Shown piece after piece: positions 52,107 to 61,563 of a DNA stretch of 64,000 nucleotides. Every line of letters starts with the position of its first letter. Position 1 is the stretch's first letter. Made by a program: the position numbers and the translations under genes. Origin of the DNA: an uncultured Christensenella sp. Lineage in GTDB: Bacteria > Bacillota > Clostridia > Christensenellales > Borkfalkiaceae. The DNA lies in NCBI GenBank assembly GCA_910577055.1, contig CAJTKX010000002.1:306140-370139 (forward strand), written 5' to 3'. The notes below the pieces were generated by a model. The model saw only the letters and a list, made by a program, of their open reading frames with translations. It had not been told where the DNA came from and did not search any database.

Positions 52107-53828
52107 TTATACTTTTAAGAGTTTTTTTACAGCCGCTTGCATCTTTTCAAGCGCGGTTTCCGCGTCGGGCTTATTGTTCGCCTTTACGGAGAAGTATATT
52201 TTCAACTTCGGCTCCGTGCCCGAAGGACGCACGCAGATAAAGCTGCCGTTTTCAAGCTCGTAATAAACGCAGTTGGTGAGGGGAGAGCCTATCTCGCTCG
52301 TTGCGCCCGTTTCGATATCGGTCTTTATATTCTTGGAATAATCTCTGACCGTCGTCACCTTGTAAATGTCAAACATCGTAGCGGGCTTTTCTTTAAGTCC
52401 GTCAACCACGGCGTTCATTTCTTTCATTGCGTTTAAGCCCTTAAAAGGAATCGAAATATTGCAGTCGAGGACGTAGCCGTACTCGCTGTAAATTTCTTGC
52501 AAACGCTGATAAACCGTCTTGCCGACGTATTCGTAATAGCAAACCATTTCGGCGCACAGCATAGACGCAACCACCGCGTCCTTGTCGCGCGCGTGCGTGC
52601 CGCGAAGGTATCCGCAGCTTTCTTCGAATCCGAAAACGTAGGTGTGGGAGTGGTCTTTTTCCCATTCCTTGATTTTTTCGCCGATGAACTTAAACCCTAC
52701 GGGCACCTCGAATAAAGTTACGCCGTACTTTTGGCAGATAGGTCTTGCCATGCCCGTCGTCACGAACGACTTAACTACCGCGGCGTTTTTGGGTAAGTTG
52801 CCTTCGTCTTTAAGCCTTGTCAAAATATAGTCGAGAAGAAGTATACCCACTTGGTTGCCCGAAAGCGCCTCAAACTCGCCCTCTTTGTTTTTAACCGCAA
52901 CGCCAAGGCGGTCGCTGTCGGGGTCTGTGCCGAAAACTACCGTCGCGTCGATTTTTTGCGCAAGCTTTATGCCGAGGGAAAGGGTTTCCTTAAATTCGGG
53001 GTTGGGAACTTCGACCGTCGAGAAATCGGTGTCTTTTTTAATCTGCTCTTCAACCACCGTGGCGTTTACGCCTATCTTTTTGAGAATAGTCGTAACGGGG
53101 ATATAGCCCGAGCCGTGTACGGGGGTGTAAACAAGCTTCAAATTCTTTCCGCAAGCTTTAATCGCTTTTTTGGATATGGTAAGCTTTTTAAGCTCCTTAT
53201 AATACTTTTTGTCAACCTTGGAGGGAATAGTTTTTATATGCTTTTTGGCTTGCTCCGCAGTGGGTGCGGGCGCGCCGAGGTAGTCGGTTATTTTCTTTAT
53301 ATAATCTACAACGACAGCCGTATCGTCGGGCGACATCTGCGCGCCGTCCTCGCCGTAAACCTTGTAGCCGTTGTACTGCTTGGGGTTGTGCGACGCCGTG
53401 ACCATAATTCCCGCAAAGGCGTTCAACTCGCGCACTGCAAAGGAGAGCATCGGCACGGGGTGAACTTCGTCGAACTTATACGCGTTTATGCCGTTTGCGG
53501 CAAGCACTTCCGCGGCGGCGGTTGCAAACTCCTCGCTTTTAAGGCGGGTATCGTAGGAGATTGCCACGCCCCTTTTCATCGCCTCCGCACCCTTGGTTTT
53601 AATAAATTCGGCAAGTCCTTGCGTCGCGCGCTTTACGGTGTAAATATTCATCATATTCGTTCCGTAACCTATAATTCCGCGCATGCCGGCGGTGCCGAAT
53701 TCCAGCTCCGCGCCGAAGCGGTATTCTATATCTTCTTTATTATCTCTAATTCCTTCCAGCTCGGCTTTTGCGTCCGTTGACAGCCTTTCGTCGTTAAGCC
53801 AGCTTTCGAAAGCTTCCTTATAATTCAT
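52107..53828 (-). CDS. pgm: Phosphoglucomutase/phosphomannomutase
   Basis: 573 residues. The active phosphoserine loop is in GIMVTASHNPKQYNGYKVYG, the metal-binding loop in TDPDSDRLGVAV, the sugar loop in 'FGFEESCGYLRG' and the phosphate loop in VRPSGTEPKLKIYF. The size fits the long alpha-phosphoglucomutases of Firmicutes (PgcA type), which interconvert glucose-1- and glucose-6-phosphate for glycan synthesis. ATG 53828 has AAGGAGG eight bases upstream. Confidence 0.94.
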   Translation of the reverse strand: MNYKEAFESWLNDERLSTDAKAELEGIRDNKEDIEYRFGAELEFGTAGMRGIIGYGTNMMNIYTVKRATQGLAEFIKTKGAEAMKRGVAISYDTRLKSEEFATAAAEVLAANGINAYKFDEVHPVPMLSFAVRELNAFAGIMVTASHNPKQYNGYKVYGEDGAQMSPDDTAVVVDYIKKITDYLGAPAPTAEQAKKHIKTIPSKVDKKYYKELKKLTISKKAIKACGKNLKLVYTPVHGSGYIPVTTILKKIGVNATVVEEQIKKDTDFSTVEVPNPEFKETLSLGIKLAQKIDATVVFGTDPDSDRLGVAVKNKEGEFEALSGNQVGILLLDYILTRLKDEGNLPKNAAVVKSFVTTGMARPICQKYGVTLFEVPVGFKFIGEKIKEWEKDHSHTYVFGFEESCGYLRGTHARDKDAVVASMLCAEMVCYYEYVGKTVYQRLQEIYSEYGYVLDCNISIPFKGLNAMKEMNAVVDGLKEKPATMFDIYKVTTVRDYSKNIKTDIETGATSEIGSPLTNCVYYELENGSFICVRPSGTEPKLKIYFSVKANNKPDAETALEKMQAAVKKLLKV

Positions 53829-54007
53829 AATTTCCTCCTTAAATATCATATTACGGCGGAATATGCCGTATTACAACGTGGTTTCACCATTTGATTATAT
53901 AAAAAAATCTTCACGTTGTAAAGGGTTGATTGTGAAAAAAGTTAATAATTTCATAAAAAAAGGCGGGCAAATTGTTTTTGCCGCGCCTTTTAAAGCCCTT
54001 AATATGC

Positions 54008-54976
54008 TTAATTGTCCTCGCCGCGGAAAAACTCCTCACGCGAGAGGGGTTGCTCTCTTTCCGGCGAAATAATCGTGTTTCTGTCAACCGAGTATTTTAT
54101 CTCTTCGCGGTCGTAATAGTTCACAAACTCGAAACAAATGATAATCGCGTAGCTTGACGGTATAGTCAGCAAAAGCCCGACGCCGAACGTCAGCAAAAGC
54201 GCCGCCGAGTTCAACGCAAATACGATAAGCACTATTACCGCGAAGTTGGACATAACGTTAAATGTGTTTTTGTTTTTGCGGGAGAACGTGTACTTCATTG
54301 CCGCACCTTGGGGCATCTTGCCGCGGATAAGCGCGGGCAGCCAATCGGAAGTAAACGTCATTTTCACCGTAATTGCGAATACCACCGCAAGCACGAATAG
54401 GAACAGACAGATAAAGAAGTACAAAACGCTGTTTAAAAGGGTGAAGAAAAGGAAGAACATCGCAACAACTATTAAAAGGTCGTACAGCACCGATAAGGGC
54501 ACATAAATCGCATTGTATATCGATGCGGTTTTCAAATTCCTTATAAGCGTGCCAAGGAAGGGTTGCTTTGCCCTAAGCGCCATTTTGTCGTTAATGACCG
54601 AAGCCGTAGCATAGTTGCCAAGCCCCGTAAACCATTTCGAAATTATTACTATAAGAAGAAGCAAAAGCCCGCTTAAAACCGCTTGGGTGAGCTTGGTATT
54701 CAAAAGCTCGATAAGCTCGGAATAAGCCGTTTGCACCTTTTCGGACAGAGAGGCAAGCTCGGTTACTTGTCCGTTCAAAAGGTTGGATACAAAGCCTTTT
54801 ACGCCCTCGACAAGCGTATTGAACTGCGCTGAGTCTATCAGCGTTTTAATAAACGGATAAACGCCCGCCGCGCAAATCGCGCCCGAAACTATAAGCACGA
54901 CCAGCCTATATAAAAGCTGCTTGTATATTACCGAAAAGTTGTCCACAAAAACGTGGAAAGAATGCTTAAACTTCAT
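54008..54976 (-). CDS. Multi-pass membrane protein of unknown function
   Basis: 322 residues with about six hydrophobic helices in two sets (20-45, 95-120, then four between 165 and 290). The C-terminal tail is charged. It looks like a conserved clostridial membrane protein, but no family is named. Its 3' end lies 180 bases downstream of the phosphoglucomutase start. Confidence 0.7.
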   Translation of the reverse strand: MKFKHSFHVFVDNFSVIYKQLLYRLVVLIVSGAICAAGVYPFIKTLIDSAQFNTLVEGVKGFVSNLLNGQVTELASLSEKVQTAYSELIELLNTKLTQAVLSGLLLLLIVIISKWFTGLGNYATASVINDKMALRAKQPFLGTLIRNLKTASIYNAIYVPLSVLYDLLIVVAMFFLFFTLLNSVLYFFICLFLFVLAVVFAITVKMTFTSDWLPALIRGKMPQGAAMKYTFSRKNKNTFNVMSNFAVIVLIVFALNSAALLLTFGVGLLLTIPSSYAIIICFEFVNYYDREEIKYSVDRNTIISPEREQPLSREEFFRGEDN

Positions 54977-55015
54977 ATTTTTACCTTAAAAATCCGATTG
55001 GTGGCTATATATGCC

Positions 55016-55483
55016 TTAAATAACGACTATTTTGCTTACGACTTTATCGCCGTTTATAACCAAATAGCAATAGCTGTTTTGGGAATATCTTGATAAATTC
55101 CCCGGGTTTATCAGCGTAACGCCGTTCATTTCGTCCTCGCATGCGCGGTGCGTGTGCCCGTACAGCACTAATCGGCAATTTTCCTCATTGCCCCGCATAT
55201 ATATCCGATTTAACGTGGTTTTTGCGGAGTAAAGATGTCCGTGAGTGGCGAAAATTTTAACGCCCTCGATATTCAAAACAACTTCGTCTTGCCCAAGCTT
55301 TACGGGGTCGCAATTACCGTTTACAAGAATTGTTTTGTTCCCGAATTGGCTTTTTATCCGCGCTCCGTCGCCCGACGTGTCTCCCAAATGGATAATATAG
55401 TCGCACTCCTTAAAAATACCGTCAAGCGCCGTTATTTGGCGCATATTACCGTGCGAATCGGAAATTACAACCGCCGTTTTCAC
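55016..55483 (-). CDS. YfcE/MJ0936-family metallophosphoesterase
   Basis: 155 residues with all the metal ligands in order: 'ISDSHGN', 'IHLGDTSGD', 'VNGNCD', 'FATHGHLY' and 'LYGHTHRA'. Such enzymes cleave phosphodiesters in vitro. The true substrate is unclear. Its start overlaps the stop of rdgB by 4 bases, so the pair is coupled. Confidence 0.92.
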   Translation of the reverse strand: MKTAVVISDSHGNMRQITALDGIFKECDYIIHLGDTSGDGARIKSQFGNKTILVNGNCDPVKLGQDEVVLNIEGVKIFATHGHLYSAKTTLNRIYMRGNEENCRLVLYGHTHRACEDEMNGVTLINPGNLSRYSQNSYCYLVINGDKVVSKIVVI

Positions 55484-56049
55484 AGTTTTGACCGCAAATC
55501 GGCAAGCGCGCGGAAACGGTGGGAAACCCCGTTCTTTTCCTCGTCGGTGGCAAGCCCGAACGACTTTTTCAAATCATCGGAATAAAACAAGCAGTCGTAG
55601 CCGAAGCCGTTAGTGCCTATTTCTTCGTATAAAATCTTGCCGTAGGTTCTGCCTTGACCGAAGTAGGTTTTGCCGTTCGGCAAACACAAGCAAACCGCGC
55701 TTTCGAAGTACGCCCGCCTATCGTAAACGTGTTCCATTCGCTTCAACAAAAGCTTTCTGTTTTCCGCGGGTCCTTCGCCAGAAAACCTTGCGGAATATAT
55801 CCCCGGCGCACCGTTCAGCCCCTCGACGCACAGCCCCGAGTCATCCGAAAGCGCGGGTAGGGAAAACGCCTTTGCAATAGTATGTGCCTTTATTTTGGCG
55901 TTTTCTTTAAAAGTTTTGCCCGTTTCCTCAATTTCGTCCGTAAAGCCCAATTCTTGCATAGAAACTATCTCTATGCCCGTAAAAATAGACTTTATTTCTG
56001 CAATTTTTCCCTCGTTGCTGCTCGCAACCACGATTTTCGTAAGTTCCAT
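55480..56049 (-). CDS. rdgB: XTP/dITP pyrophosphatase (RdgB/HAM1)
   Basis: About 189 residues. The N-terminal 'VVASSNEGKIAEIKSIF' and the central 'LSDDSGLCVEGLNGAPGIYSARFSGE' are the family hallmarks. It hydrolyses non-canonical purine triphosphates and so prevents their use in DNA. ATG 56049 (MELTK) or 56055 may be used. Confidence 0.93.
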   Translation of the reverse strand: MELTKIVVASSNEGKIAEIKSIFTGIEIVSMQELGFTDEIEETGKTFKENAKIKAHTIAKAFSLPALSDDSGLCVEGLNGAPGIYSARFSGEGPAENRKLLLKRMEHVYDRRAYFESAVCLCLPNGKTYFGQGRTYGKILYEEIGTNGFGYDCLFYSDDLKKSFGLATDEEKNGVSHRFRALADLRSKL

Positions 56050-56080
56050 ATACAAATTATATTATATATAAAATGAAAAG

Positions 56081-56575
56081 TCAATCCCAACTTAGGCGGT
56101 GCAGCTCGCCCGTGCAGTTAAATCCCTTAAAGTTTTGTTGGCGCAACCCCTCGTAAACGGCAATCGCAACCGAGTTGGAAAGATTTAAACTCCTTGTGTC
56201 GTTAAGCATCGGTATTCTTACGCAACTTTCCGCGTGGGCTTTCAACAGCTCTTCGGGAAGTCCACGCGTTTCCTTCCCGAACACCAAAAAATCGCCCTCG
56301 TTTAAGGGTACGGATGAATAGTTTTTACGCGCTTTCGTCGTAAAAAAGTAAAAGGACGAGGCGGGGAATTTTTTCAAAACCTCGTCAAAGCCGTCGTAAT
56401 AAAAAATTTCGGCGTCCTTCCAATAATCCAAACCCGCGCGCTTTAAATACTTGTCCGTCACCTCGAACCCGAGCGGGCGTACCAAATGCAGCTTGCAGCC
56501 CGTGGCGGCGCAAGTTCTTACTATGTTGCCCGTATTTTGCGGAATTTCGGGCTCGACCAAAACTATATTGAACAT
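56081..56575 (-). CDS. trmL: tRNA (cytidine/uridine-2'-O-)-methyltransferase TrmL
   Basis: About 164 residues of SPOUT type, which methylate the wobble base ribose at position 34. It has 'NIVLVEPEIPQNTGNIVRTC', 'LGFEVTDKYLKRAGLDYW', 'VFGKETRGLPEELL' and 'MLNDTRSLNLSNSVAIAVYE', including the knot motifs. ATG 56575 (MFNIVLVEPE) gives the usual N-terminus. An upstream in-frame ATG at 56593 is possible. It runs in the same direction as rdgB, 25 bases away. Confidence 0.93.
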   Translation of the reverse strand: MFNIVLVEPEIPQNTGNIVRTCAATGCKLHLVRPLGFEVTDKYLKRAGLDYWKDAEIFYYDGFDEVLKKFPASSFYFFTTKARKNYSSVPLNEGDFLVFGKETRGLPEELLKAHAESCVRIPMLNDTRSLNLSNSVAIAVYEGLRQQNFKGFNCTGELHRLSWD

Positions 56576-56643
56576 ACCCGTATTGTAATACAATTCAAGC
56601 CGATTTGCAAACCGTTATCGCCCGCGCAAAGCTAAAATTTCAT

Positions 56644-56673
56644 TTGACAACGCCTAATTGGATAAGTTACAAT
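56644..56673 (+). promoter_or_regulatory. Promoter of the Na/Pi transporter gene
   Basis: TTGACA (56644-56649) and TACAAT (56668-56673) have an 18-bp spacer. Confidence 0.7.
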
Positions 56674-56732
56674 ATTAATCGGTAAAAGTTACGAAAACGA
56701 AGAAACACGCAAAATAAACAAGAGAGTATTTT

Positions 56733-58460
56733 ATGACAAGTTCTATTCTGGCGCTTGGCTCGTCCGAGATACTGACAATTTTAAACAGCATGTTGCTTTT
56801 GTTCGGCGGCGTGGCGGCGTTCATCATCGGTATGAATATGATGGGCGGCAACCTTGAAACGGCGGCGGGCAAATCCATGCGCAGACTAATGGCAAAAGCC
56901 ACAAAAAACCGCTTTTTGGGCGTCGGCACCGGCGCGGCGGTTACGGCGATAGTCACAAGCTCTTCGGCGACGACCGTCATGATTGTCGGTTTCGTTAACG
57001 TCGGGCTTATGACCCTTACCCAAGCCGCTTCTGTCATTATGGGAGCGAACATAGGTACGACGGTAACGGCGTTTATAACCGCAATTTCCACGGCGGGCGC
57101 AGAGTTCGAAATAACCGCGCTGTTCGCTTTCGTCGCGTTTGTGGGCGTTTTGATGTCGATGCTCGGCAAAAAGGACAAAATCAAGCGCATCGGCGCAATT
57201 TTGCAAGGATTGGGACTGATATTCATAGGTATGAACGTTATGTCCTCATCGATGAGCAGTATGCTTGCCGACGACGGTATCAAAGGCGCGGTAGAAAACG
57301 TATTTATTTCCATAGGTTACGGAAAAGACGTTTTAACTTGGGAAATTATAGTACTTTTCCTTTTGGGCGCGGCTTTAACGGGTTTGGTGCAGTCGTCTGC
57401 GGCTATAACGGCAATTGCCATTTCGCTTGCAAGCTCGGGACTTATTTCGCTGCCAATGGCAATGTTTATAATACTCGGCACCAACGTCGGAACTTGCGTT
57501 ACCGCGCTTTTCTCGTCCTTGGGCGCAAGCGTAAACGCAAGAAGAACGGCAATGGTTCACCTTTTGTTTAACGTAATAGGCAGCATAATTTTTATAATAC
57601 CGCTTGCCTTCATAAGCGGATATTTAGCCGATTTCTTAAATTCCTTTATCCCCGGCATTTCTTGGCAAATTGCAATATTCCATATGGCATTTAACTTGCT
57701 GACTACGGCGATTTTACTTCCGTTTATAAGCTTGCTTGTAAAGCTTGCTTGCATTATCGTTCCCGATAAAAAGTCCAAGGCGGACGGCGCGGAAGAGCAC
57801 GGCGTTTTGGATAAGCGTCTGTTAAAGACCCCCGCAATCGCCGTGGGGCAAGTCAGAAAGGAACTTACCCATATGAGCAAGCTTGCCTTTGAAAATTATA
57901 AACGCTCGCTTGAAATGCTGCTTAGCGGCAATTTGGCGAATTTGGACGAGTTCGCCGCAGTCGAGAAAAACATTAACGATTATAACAGCCTTATCTCTTC
58001 GTTCCTCGTCAAACTGTCTTTGGAGGATTTGGCCGAAACGGACGAGAAAAAGGTCAGTTCGTTCTACCACGTTGCTTCCGATACCGAGAGAATAGGCGAC
58101 TACGCCGAAAATATAGTGGAGTACGCAGTGAAAATGGCGGAGGACAAAACGCAGTTTTCCGAGGCAGCCAAGGCGGAAATTCTTGAAATGGACGCGCACA
58201 TTACCGAGCTTTACAAATGCGTAGACAAGGTTTTCGGCGAGTTGGATGCAACTTATTTCCCCGCCGTCGAGCGAGAGGAGAGCGCCACCGACGATTGCTG
58301 CGTGAAGATGCAAGAGGCGCATCTAAAACGCGCTACCGAGGACGGATGCGACCCCGAGGCGGGCGCGATATATTTACAGCTTGCTATAAATATGGAAAGA
58401 ATTGCCGACCATATGCACAATATCGCAAATTCAACAAAGTCTTATCACTCACACAATTAA
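56733..58460 (+). CDS. Na+/phosphate cotransporter with PhoU-like C-terminal domain
   Basis: 575 residues. Two inverted Na/Pi repeats carry the QSS/TSS-type motifs 'TAIVTSSSATTVMIVGFVNVG' and 'TGLVQSSAAITAIAIS', each followed by GANIGTTVTA or GTNVGTCVTA. Residues of about 365-575 form a PhoU-like helical bundle ('YHVASDTERIGDYAENI', 'INMERIADHMHNIA'). The protein imports phosphate with sodium, and the PhoU domain may gate it. Confidence 0.93.
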   Translation: MTSSILALGSSEILTILNSMLLLFGGVAAFIIGMNMMGGNLETAAGKSMRRLMAKATKNRFLGVGTGAAVTAIVTSSSATTVMIVGFVNVGLMTLTQAASVIMGANIGTTVTAFITAISTAGAEFEITALFAFVAFVGVLMSMLGKKDKIKRIGAILQGLGLIFIGMNVMSSSMSSMLADDGIKGAVENVFISIGYGKDVLTWEIIVLFLLGAALTGLVQSSAAITAIAISLASSGLISLPMAMFIILGTNVGTCVTALFSSLGASVNARRTAMVHLLFNVIGSIIFIIPLAFISGYLADFLNSFIPGISWQIAIFHMAFNLLTTAILLPFISLLVKLACIIVPDKKSKADGAEEHGVLDKRLLKTPAIAVGQVRKELTHMSKLAFENYKRSLEMLLSGNLANLDEFAAVEKNINDYNSLISSFLVKLSLEDLAETDEKKVSSFYHVASDTERIGDYAENIVEYAVKMAEDKTQFSEAAKAEILEMDAHITELYKCVDKVFGELDATYFPAVEREESATDDCCVKMQEAHLKRATEDGCDPEAGAIYLQLAINMERIADHMHNIANSTKSYHSHN

Positions 58461-58471
58461 TAGAATAAAAT

Positions 58472-58506
58472 AAGCCCCCGCCGCGGAATACGCGGCGGGG
58501 GCTTTA
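58472..58506. terminator. Terminator after the Na/Pi transporter
   Basis: AAGCCCCCGCCGCG and CGCGGCGGGGGCTT pair around GAATA. It is shared with the converging membrane gene. Confidence 0.88.
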
Positions 58507-58535
58507 ATTTTGGTTATTTAAGGCATATATGGGGG

Positions 58536-60023
58536 TCAATGTACTTTTTCTTCGTTGTTTTCTTCGTTTTTTAACGCATTTTCCGCGTCCGACCCGTCGC
58601 TATCCGTAGCGGCAGTCTCCGAAATGGTGAGCGGAATGGGAATTTCCTTGATTTTTTGCGATTGCCCCCCGAATATGCGCCGACGAACGGCAAGAAAGGC
58701 GTAATATGCGCCCGTAAACGCCCAAAACAGACCCACATAAACGGCGTACAGCGCAATAAGGTACGAAAGGTAGAAGGTACAGTTGCCGATAACAAAAGGT
58801 ATGTAGTCGAACGGCAGCGGTAAAGGGTTTACTTGCGTAAACGCGTAGTTCGGCGGGGACATATCCGCCGTGCCGTAATCGCCTATTACAATGGTGTAGC
58901 CGTCATAGCTGTAAGTGGTTAGGAAAGTGCTTACAAGCCCGCTTGTCACCGTTGCGAAAATAATTACGAAACAGTAATAAATTATGGGGATAATGCAATC
59001 TTTAATTCTGAACTTATAGTGCCCCAAAGCGGACGGCAGAACGCACAGTCCGAACAATAAACAATGGGTTAAGCAGAAGTACAAAATGGAGTAGCTGCAA
59101 AATATGCCGTAGTTGGACATTTCGTCCTTGCCGAAGTATATAAATACGGTCAGCGCGCCCACGGCATGCACAAAGAAAGAAATTGCGTACAGCACGCGCT
59201 TTTTCAAAATTACCGAAAGGCTTGCCACATACACGCCCATATTGCAAATAAAAAGCGGTATTGCGCCGAACACAGTGTTGTAAACGTTGTACCCGTCGCC
59301 AAGCAACATCGAGTCCTTACAGTGATACTGAATAAGAAGAACTATCGCGCCCGCAACCAAATAGTCTTGCTGTTTTTTGCGGTCAAACCTTTTTAAAATA
59401 TAATAGCAACCGACGGTGAACCCGACGAGTATAGCAAGCGCCAAAAAGTGCCAAAGCGTGAAGTTTCTGAACCTTAAAAAGCTATCTTGCGGAATAGAAT
59501 TAATGTCAAAGAAGTTTTCGAATATGTTCAGCGGCATAACCGCGACTATTGCAAACGGAAGATAAATAAAGCTTTTTGCGCTTACTTTCCAGCCGTCCCG
59601 TATAAATAGCGAGGCGCAACAAATAAGCTCCAACGCCGCAGCAATAAAGAACAAAGCCATATTCGCTTCTTTCGGCATAAATTCGTTTATGCTTGCAAAA
59701 ACCTTTTGCGCGGGCGACGCGTCGGGCGTCATCATCGTGATATCGAAGAAGGAACCGAACGTGCAACAGCCTACTATTACGAATACGGGCAAAAAGTACT
59801 TGGCTATATCGGCGCAACATTTCTTTTTATACCAAACCGCCAACGGCAGCAGCAACAGCCCGCATTTTTTCAGCCAATGGCATAAAACAAAGATGAAGTT
59901 AAATTCCCCTATTCGGTTAAATATGTAGTAATCGGACACCGTAAAGGTCAGTACCAACGATACGGCAAGGTATAGCCCCGTACAGACTTGCAATGTCACG
60001 TCGTTTATTCTTTTGAAATTCAT
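58536..60023 (-). CDS. Multi-pass membrane protein, possibly TMEM164/YwaF-like
   Basis: 495 residues with about twelve hydrophobic helices. Patches such as 'FNFIFVLCHWLKKCGLLLLPL', 'VYNTVFGAIPLFICNMGVYVASL' and 'SILYFCLTHCLLFGLCVL' recall YwaF/TMEM164-type proteins, with histidine-containing helices. The match is weak. The C-terminal 50 residues are acidic and cytoplasmic. No operon partner is evident. Confidence 0.6.
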   Translation of the reverse strand: MNFKRINDVTLQVCTGLYLAVSLVLTFTVSDYYIFNRIGEFNFIFVLCHWLKKCGLLLLPLAVWYKKKCCADIAKYFLPVFVIVGCCTFGSFFDITMMTPDASPAQKVFASINEFMPKEANMALFFIAAALELICCASLFIRDGWKVSAKSFIYLPFAIVAVMPLNIFENFFDINSIPQDSFLRFRNFTLWHFLALAILVGFTVGCYYILKRFDRKKQQDYLVAGAIVLLIQYHCKDSMLLGDGYNVYNTVFGAIPLFICNMGVYVASLSVILKKRVLYAISFFVHAVGALTVFIYFGKDEMSNYGIFCSYSILYFCLTHCLLFGLCVLPSALGHYKFRIKDCIIPIIYYCFVIIFATVTSGLVSTFLTTYSYDGYTIVIGDYGTADMSPPNYAFTQVNPLPLPFDYIPFVIGNCTFYLSYLIALYAVYVGLFWAFTGAYYAFLAVRRRIFGGQSQKIKEIPIPLTISETAATDSDGSDAENALKNEENNEEKVH

Positions 60024-60150
60024 AGCTATATTATAATGTAACCGGCGTTTCGTGTCAATGGAAAGTTTTGCCGCGTTAAGTAAAAATACTTGTAAAAGAC
60101 CGCAAACGGTGGTATACTGTTAATAATAAAAAAATAAACGGAGATATATT

Positions 60151-60351
60151 ATGGCAAAGATAACCAAGGACACATTAATTTCGGACTGCCTTAAAATAAA
60201 CCCCAACAGCGCGGAAATCTTACAAGCTGTGGGTATGCACTGCTTGGGTTGCGCAATGGCGCACGGCGAAACTATCGAACAAGCCGTTTACGTTCACGGC
60301 AATGATTTGGACAAGGTGCTTGCAAAATTGAACGAAGGCGTATCCGACTGA
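60151..60351 (+). CDS. DUF1858-domain protein
   Basis: 66 residues. It contains 'VGMHCLGCAMAHGETIEQA', the CxxC-bearing core of DUF1858, related to the N-terminus of RIC/ScdA iron-sulfur repair proteins. The two cysteines may bind a metal or redox cofactor. GGAGA precedes ATG 60151. A short membrane protein starts 3 bases after its stop. Confidence 0.88.
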   Translation: MAKITKDTLISDCLKINPNSAEILQAVGMHCLGCAMAHGETIEQAVYVHGNDLDKVLAKLNEGVSD

Positions 60352-60353
60352 AA

Positions 60354-60521
60354 ATGAGCGGGAGAAAGCCCCCTTCCAAACCCGTGTTAATTGCGGCGAT
60401 ACTGCCGCTCTTTATCGCGGTCGCGGGGATGATAGCGTTTTCATATTTCGTATTACCCATATACGGTAACAACGTAAACGTAGCCTATTCGGACAAGTCC
60501 GATAAATGTTACATAATTTGA
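60354..60521 (+). CDS. Small single-span membrane protein (55 residues)
   Basis: ATG 60354 is placed just after the DUF1858 stop. The protein has a basic N-terminus (MSGRKPPSK), one hydrophobic helix of about 30 residues, then a polar tail with a single Cys (SDKSDKCYII). The orientation signal and close coupling favour a real gene. A GC-rich terminator follows 18 bases later. Function unknown. Confidence 0.6.
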   Translation: MSGRKPPSKPVLIAAILPLFIAVAGMIAFSYFVLPIYGNNVNVAYSDKSDKCYII

Positions 60522-60538
60522 TATTTCGGCATAAATTC

Positions 60539-60575
60539 AGCCCCGCCCGCGGTTTGTCCGCAGGCGGGGCTTTAA
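60539..60575 (+). terminator. Terminator of the DUF1858 operon
   Basis: AGCCCCGCCCGCGG and CCGCAGGCGGGGCT pair with one bulge around TTTGT, then TTAAGTTT. Confidence 0.8.
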
Positions 60576-60663
60576 GTTTAGTAAAAGCTGGAAGTTTTGG
60601 CAAAATCTTTGCATTGCGGTCTCGTATGTTTTTCTGCTATACTTAAATCAACGGAGGTATAAG

Positions 60664-61515
60664 ATGAAAAACAAAACCAAGAGATTTGCCGCAATAGCGG
60701 CTGCACTTGCAACCGCCGTTACTTTAAGCGGTTGCGCGGCGGCGAACGAGCCGCTCGATGAAGAGGTAGATATAGAAATAGATGTACGCGACCCCGAAAC
60801 GGGTGAAGAAATTCCGCCCGAAATCGGGCAGCCCGGGGAGATTATCGAACCCGAAACGCCCGTGGTAGTGCCCAAGGTGCTGACGGTTTCATACGTCAAC
60901 GTAACGTCGAACGGGGTAAATATCCGTTCGGGTGCGGGCACGGGATACGCTGTACGCGGCTCAGCGGAACAGTCAACCATGTACGCTTTGGACGGAGAAA
61001 CTAACGGATGGTACAAAACGGGTTATAAAAACAATTCCGCATACATTTCGTCAAAGTATTGCAACATCGTGGAACTGGCGGCGAGTGATGACGAGCGTAT
61101 AGAAGCGATAGTTGCGGAGGGCGCGAAGCTTTTAGGTACGGCGTATGTGTACGGCGCGGTAAGATATCACGACGGCAGCGGCAGAAAACTGAGCGGATTC
61201 AACATAAATTCGTTTGACTGTTCGTCGCTTATGCAATACATATTCTATATGGGAGCGCATGTGAATTTGCAAGTAAATACCCGCACTCAGATTTATCAAG
61301 GGAAGACGGTTTCCAAGTCGGAGCTTAAACGCGGCGACTTAATGTTCTTTACCAACGAGTCGCGTAAAAATCTGACGGGCGTTGAACGCGTGGGTCACGT
61401 CGCTCTATATCTCGGTGAAAATTGGATATTGCATACTGCAAGCGACTACGCTAAAATAGAACAAATTTCCGCAAAACGGTGGAGCTACTTCATACAAGGA
61501 CAGCGGATACTGTAA
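60664..61515 (+). CDS. Lipoprotein NlpC/P60 peptidoglycan hydrolase with SH3 domain
   Basis: 283 residues. The signal ends in the lipobox LSGC (Cys at about 22). An acidic linker rich in Glu and Pro follows (26-70). A bacterial SH3 domain (about 75-135) shows 'NVTSNGVNIRSGAGTGYAV'. The C-terminal NlpC/P60 domain has the catalytic Cys in NSFDCSSLMQYIF, the His in 'RVGHVALYLG' and the third His in 'WILHTASD'. Such enzymes cut peptide stems in the cell wall. GGAGG precedes ATG 60664. Confidence 0.92.
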   Translation: MKNKTKRFAAIAAALATAVTLSGCAAANEPLDEEVDIEIDVRDPETGEEIPPEIGQPGEIIEPETPVVVPKVLTVSYVNVTSNGVNIRSGAGTGYAVRGSAEQSTMYALDGETNGWYKTGYKNNSAYISSKYCNIVELAASDDERIEAIVAEGAKLLGTAYVYGAVRYHDGSGRKLSGFNINSFDCSSLMQYIFYMGAHVNLQVNTRTQIYQGKTVSKSELKRGDLMFFTNESRKNLTGVERVGHVALYLGENWILHTASDYAKIEQISAKRWSYFIQGQRIL

Positions 61516-61525
61516 TGTAAAACAG

Positions 61526-61560
61526 AAGCCGCCCGCGCTTTTATAGCGCGGGCGGCTTTT
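61526..61560. terminator. Terminator after the NlpC/P60 gene
   Basis: AAGCCGCCCGCGCT and AGCGCGGGCGGCTT pair around TTTAT. It is bidirectional. Confidence 0.88.
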
Positions 61561-61563
61561 AAT

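Noticed and set aside
52851..53780. 309-residue plus-strand frame
   Set aside because: Fully antisense to the phosphoglucomutase gene, which has all its catalytic motifs. A GC-rich shadow frame.
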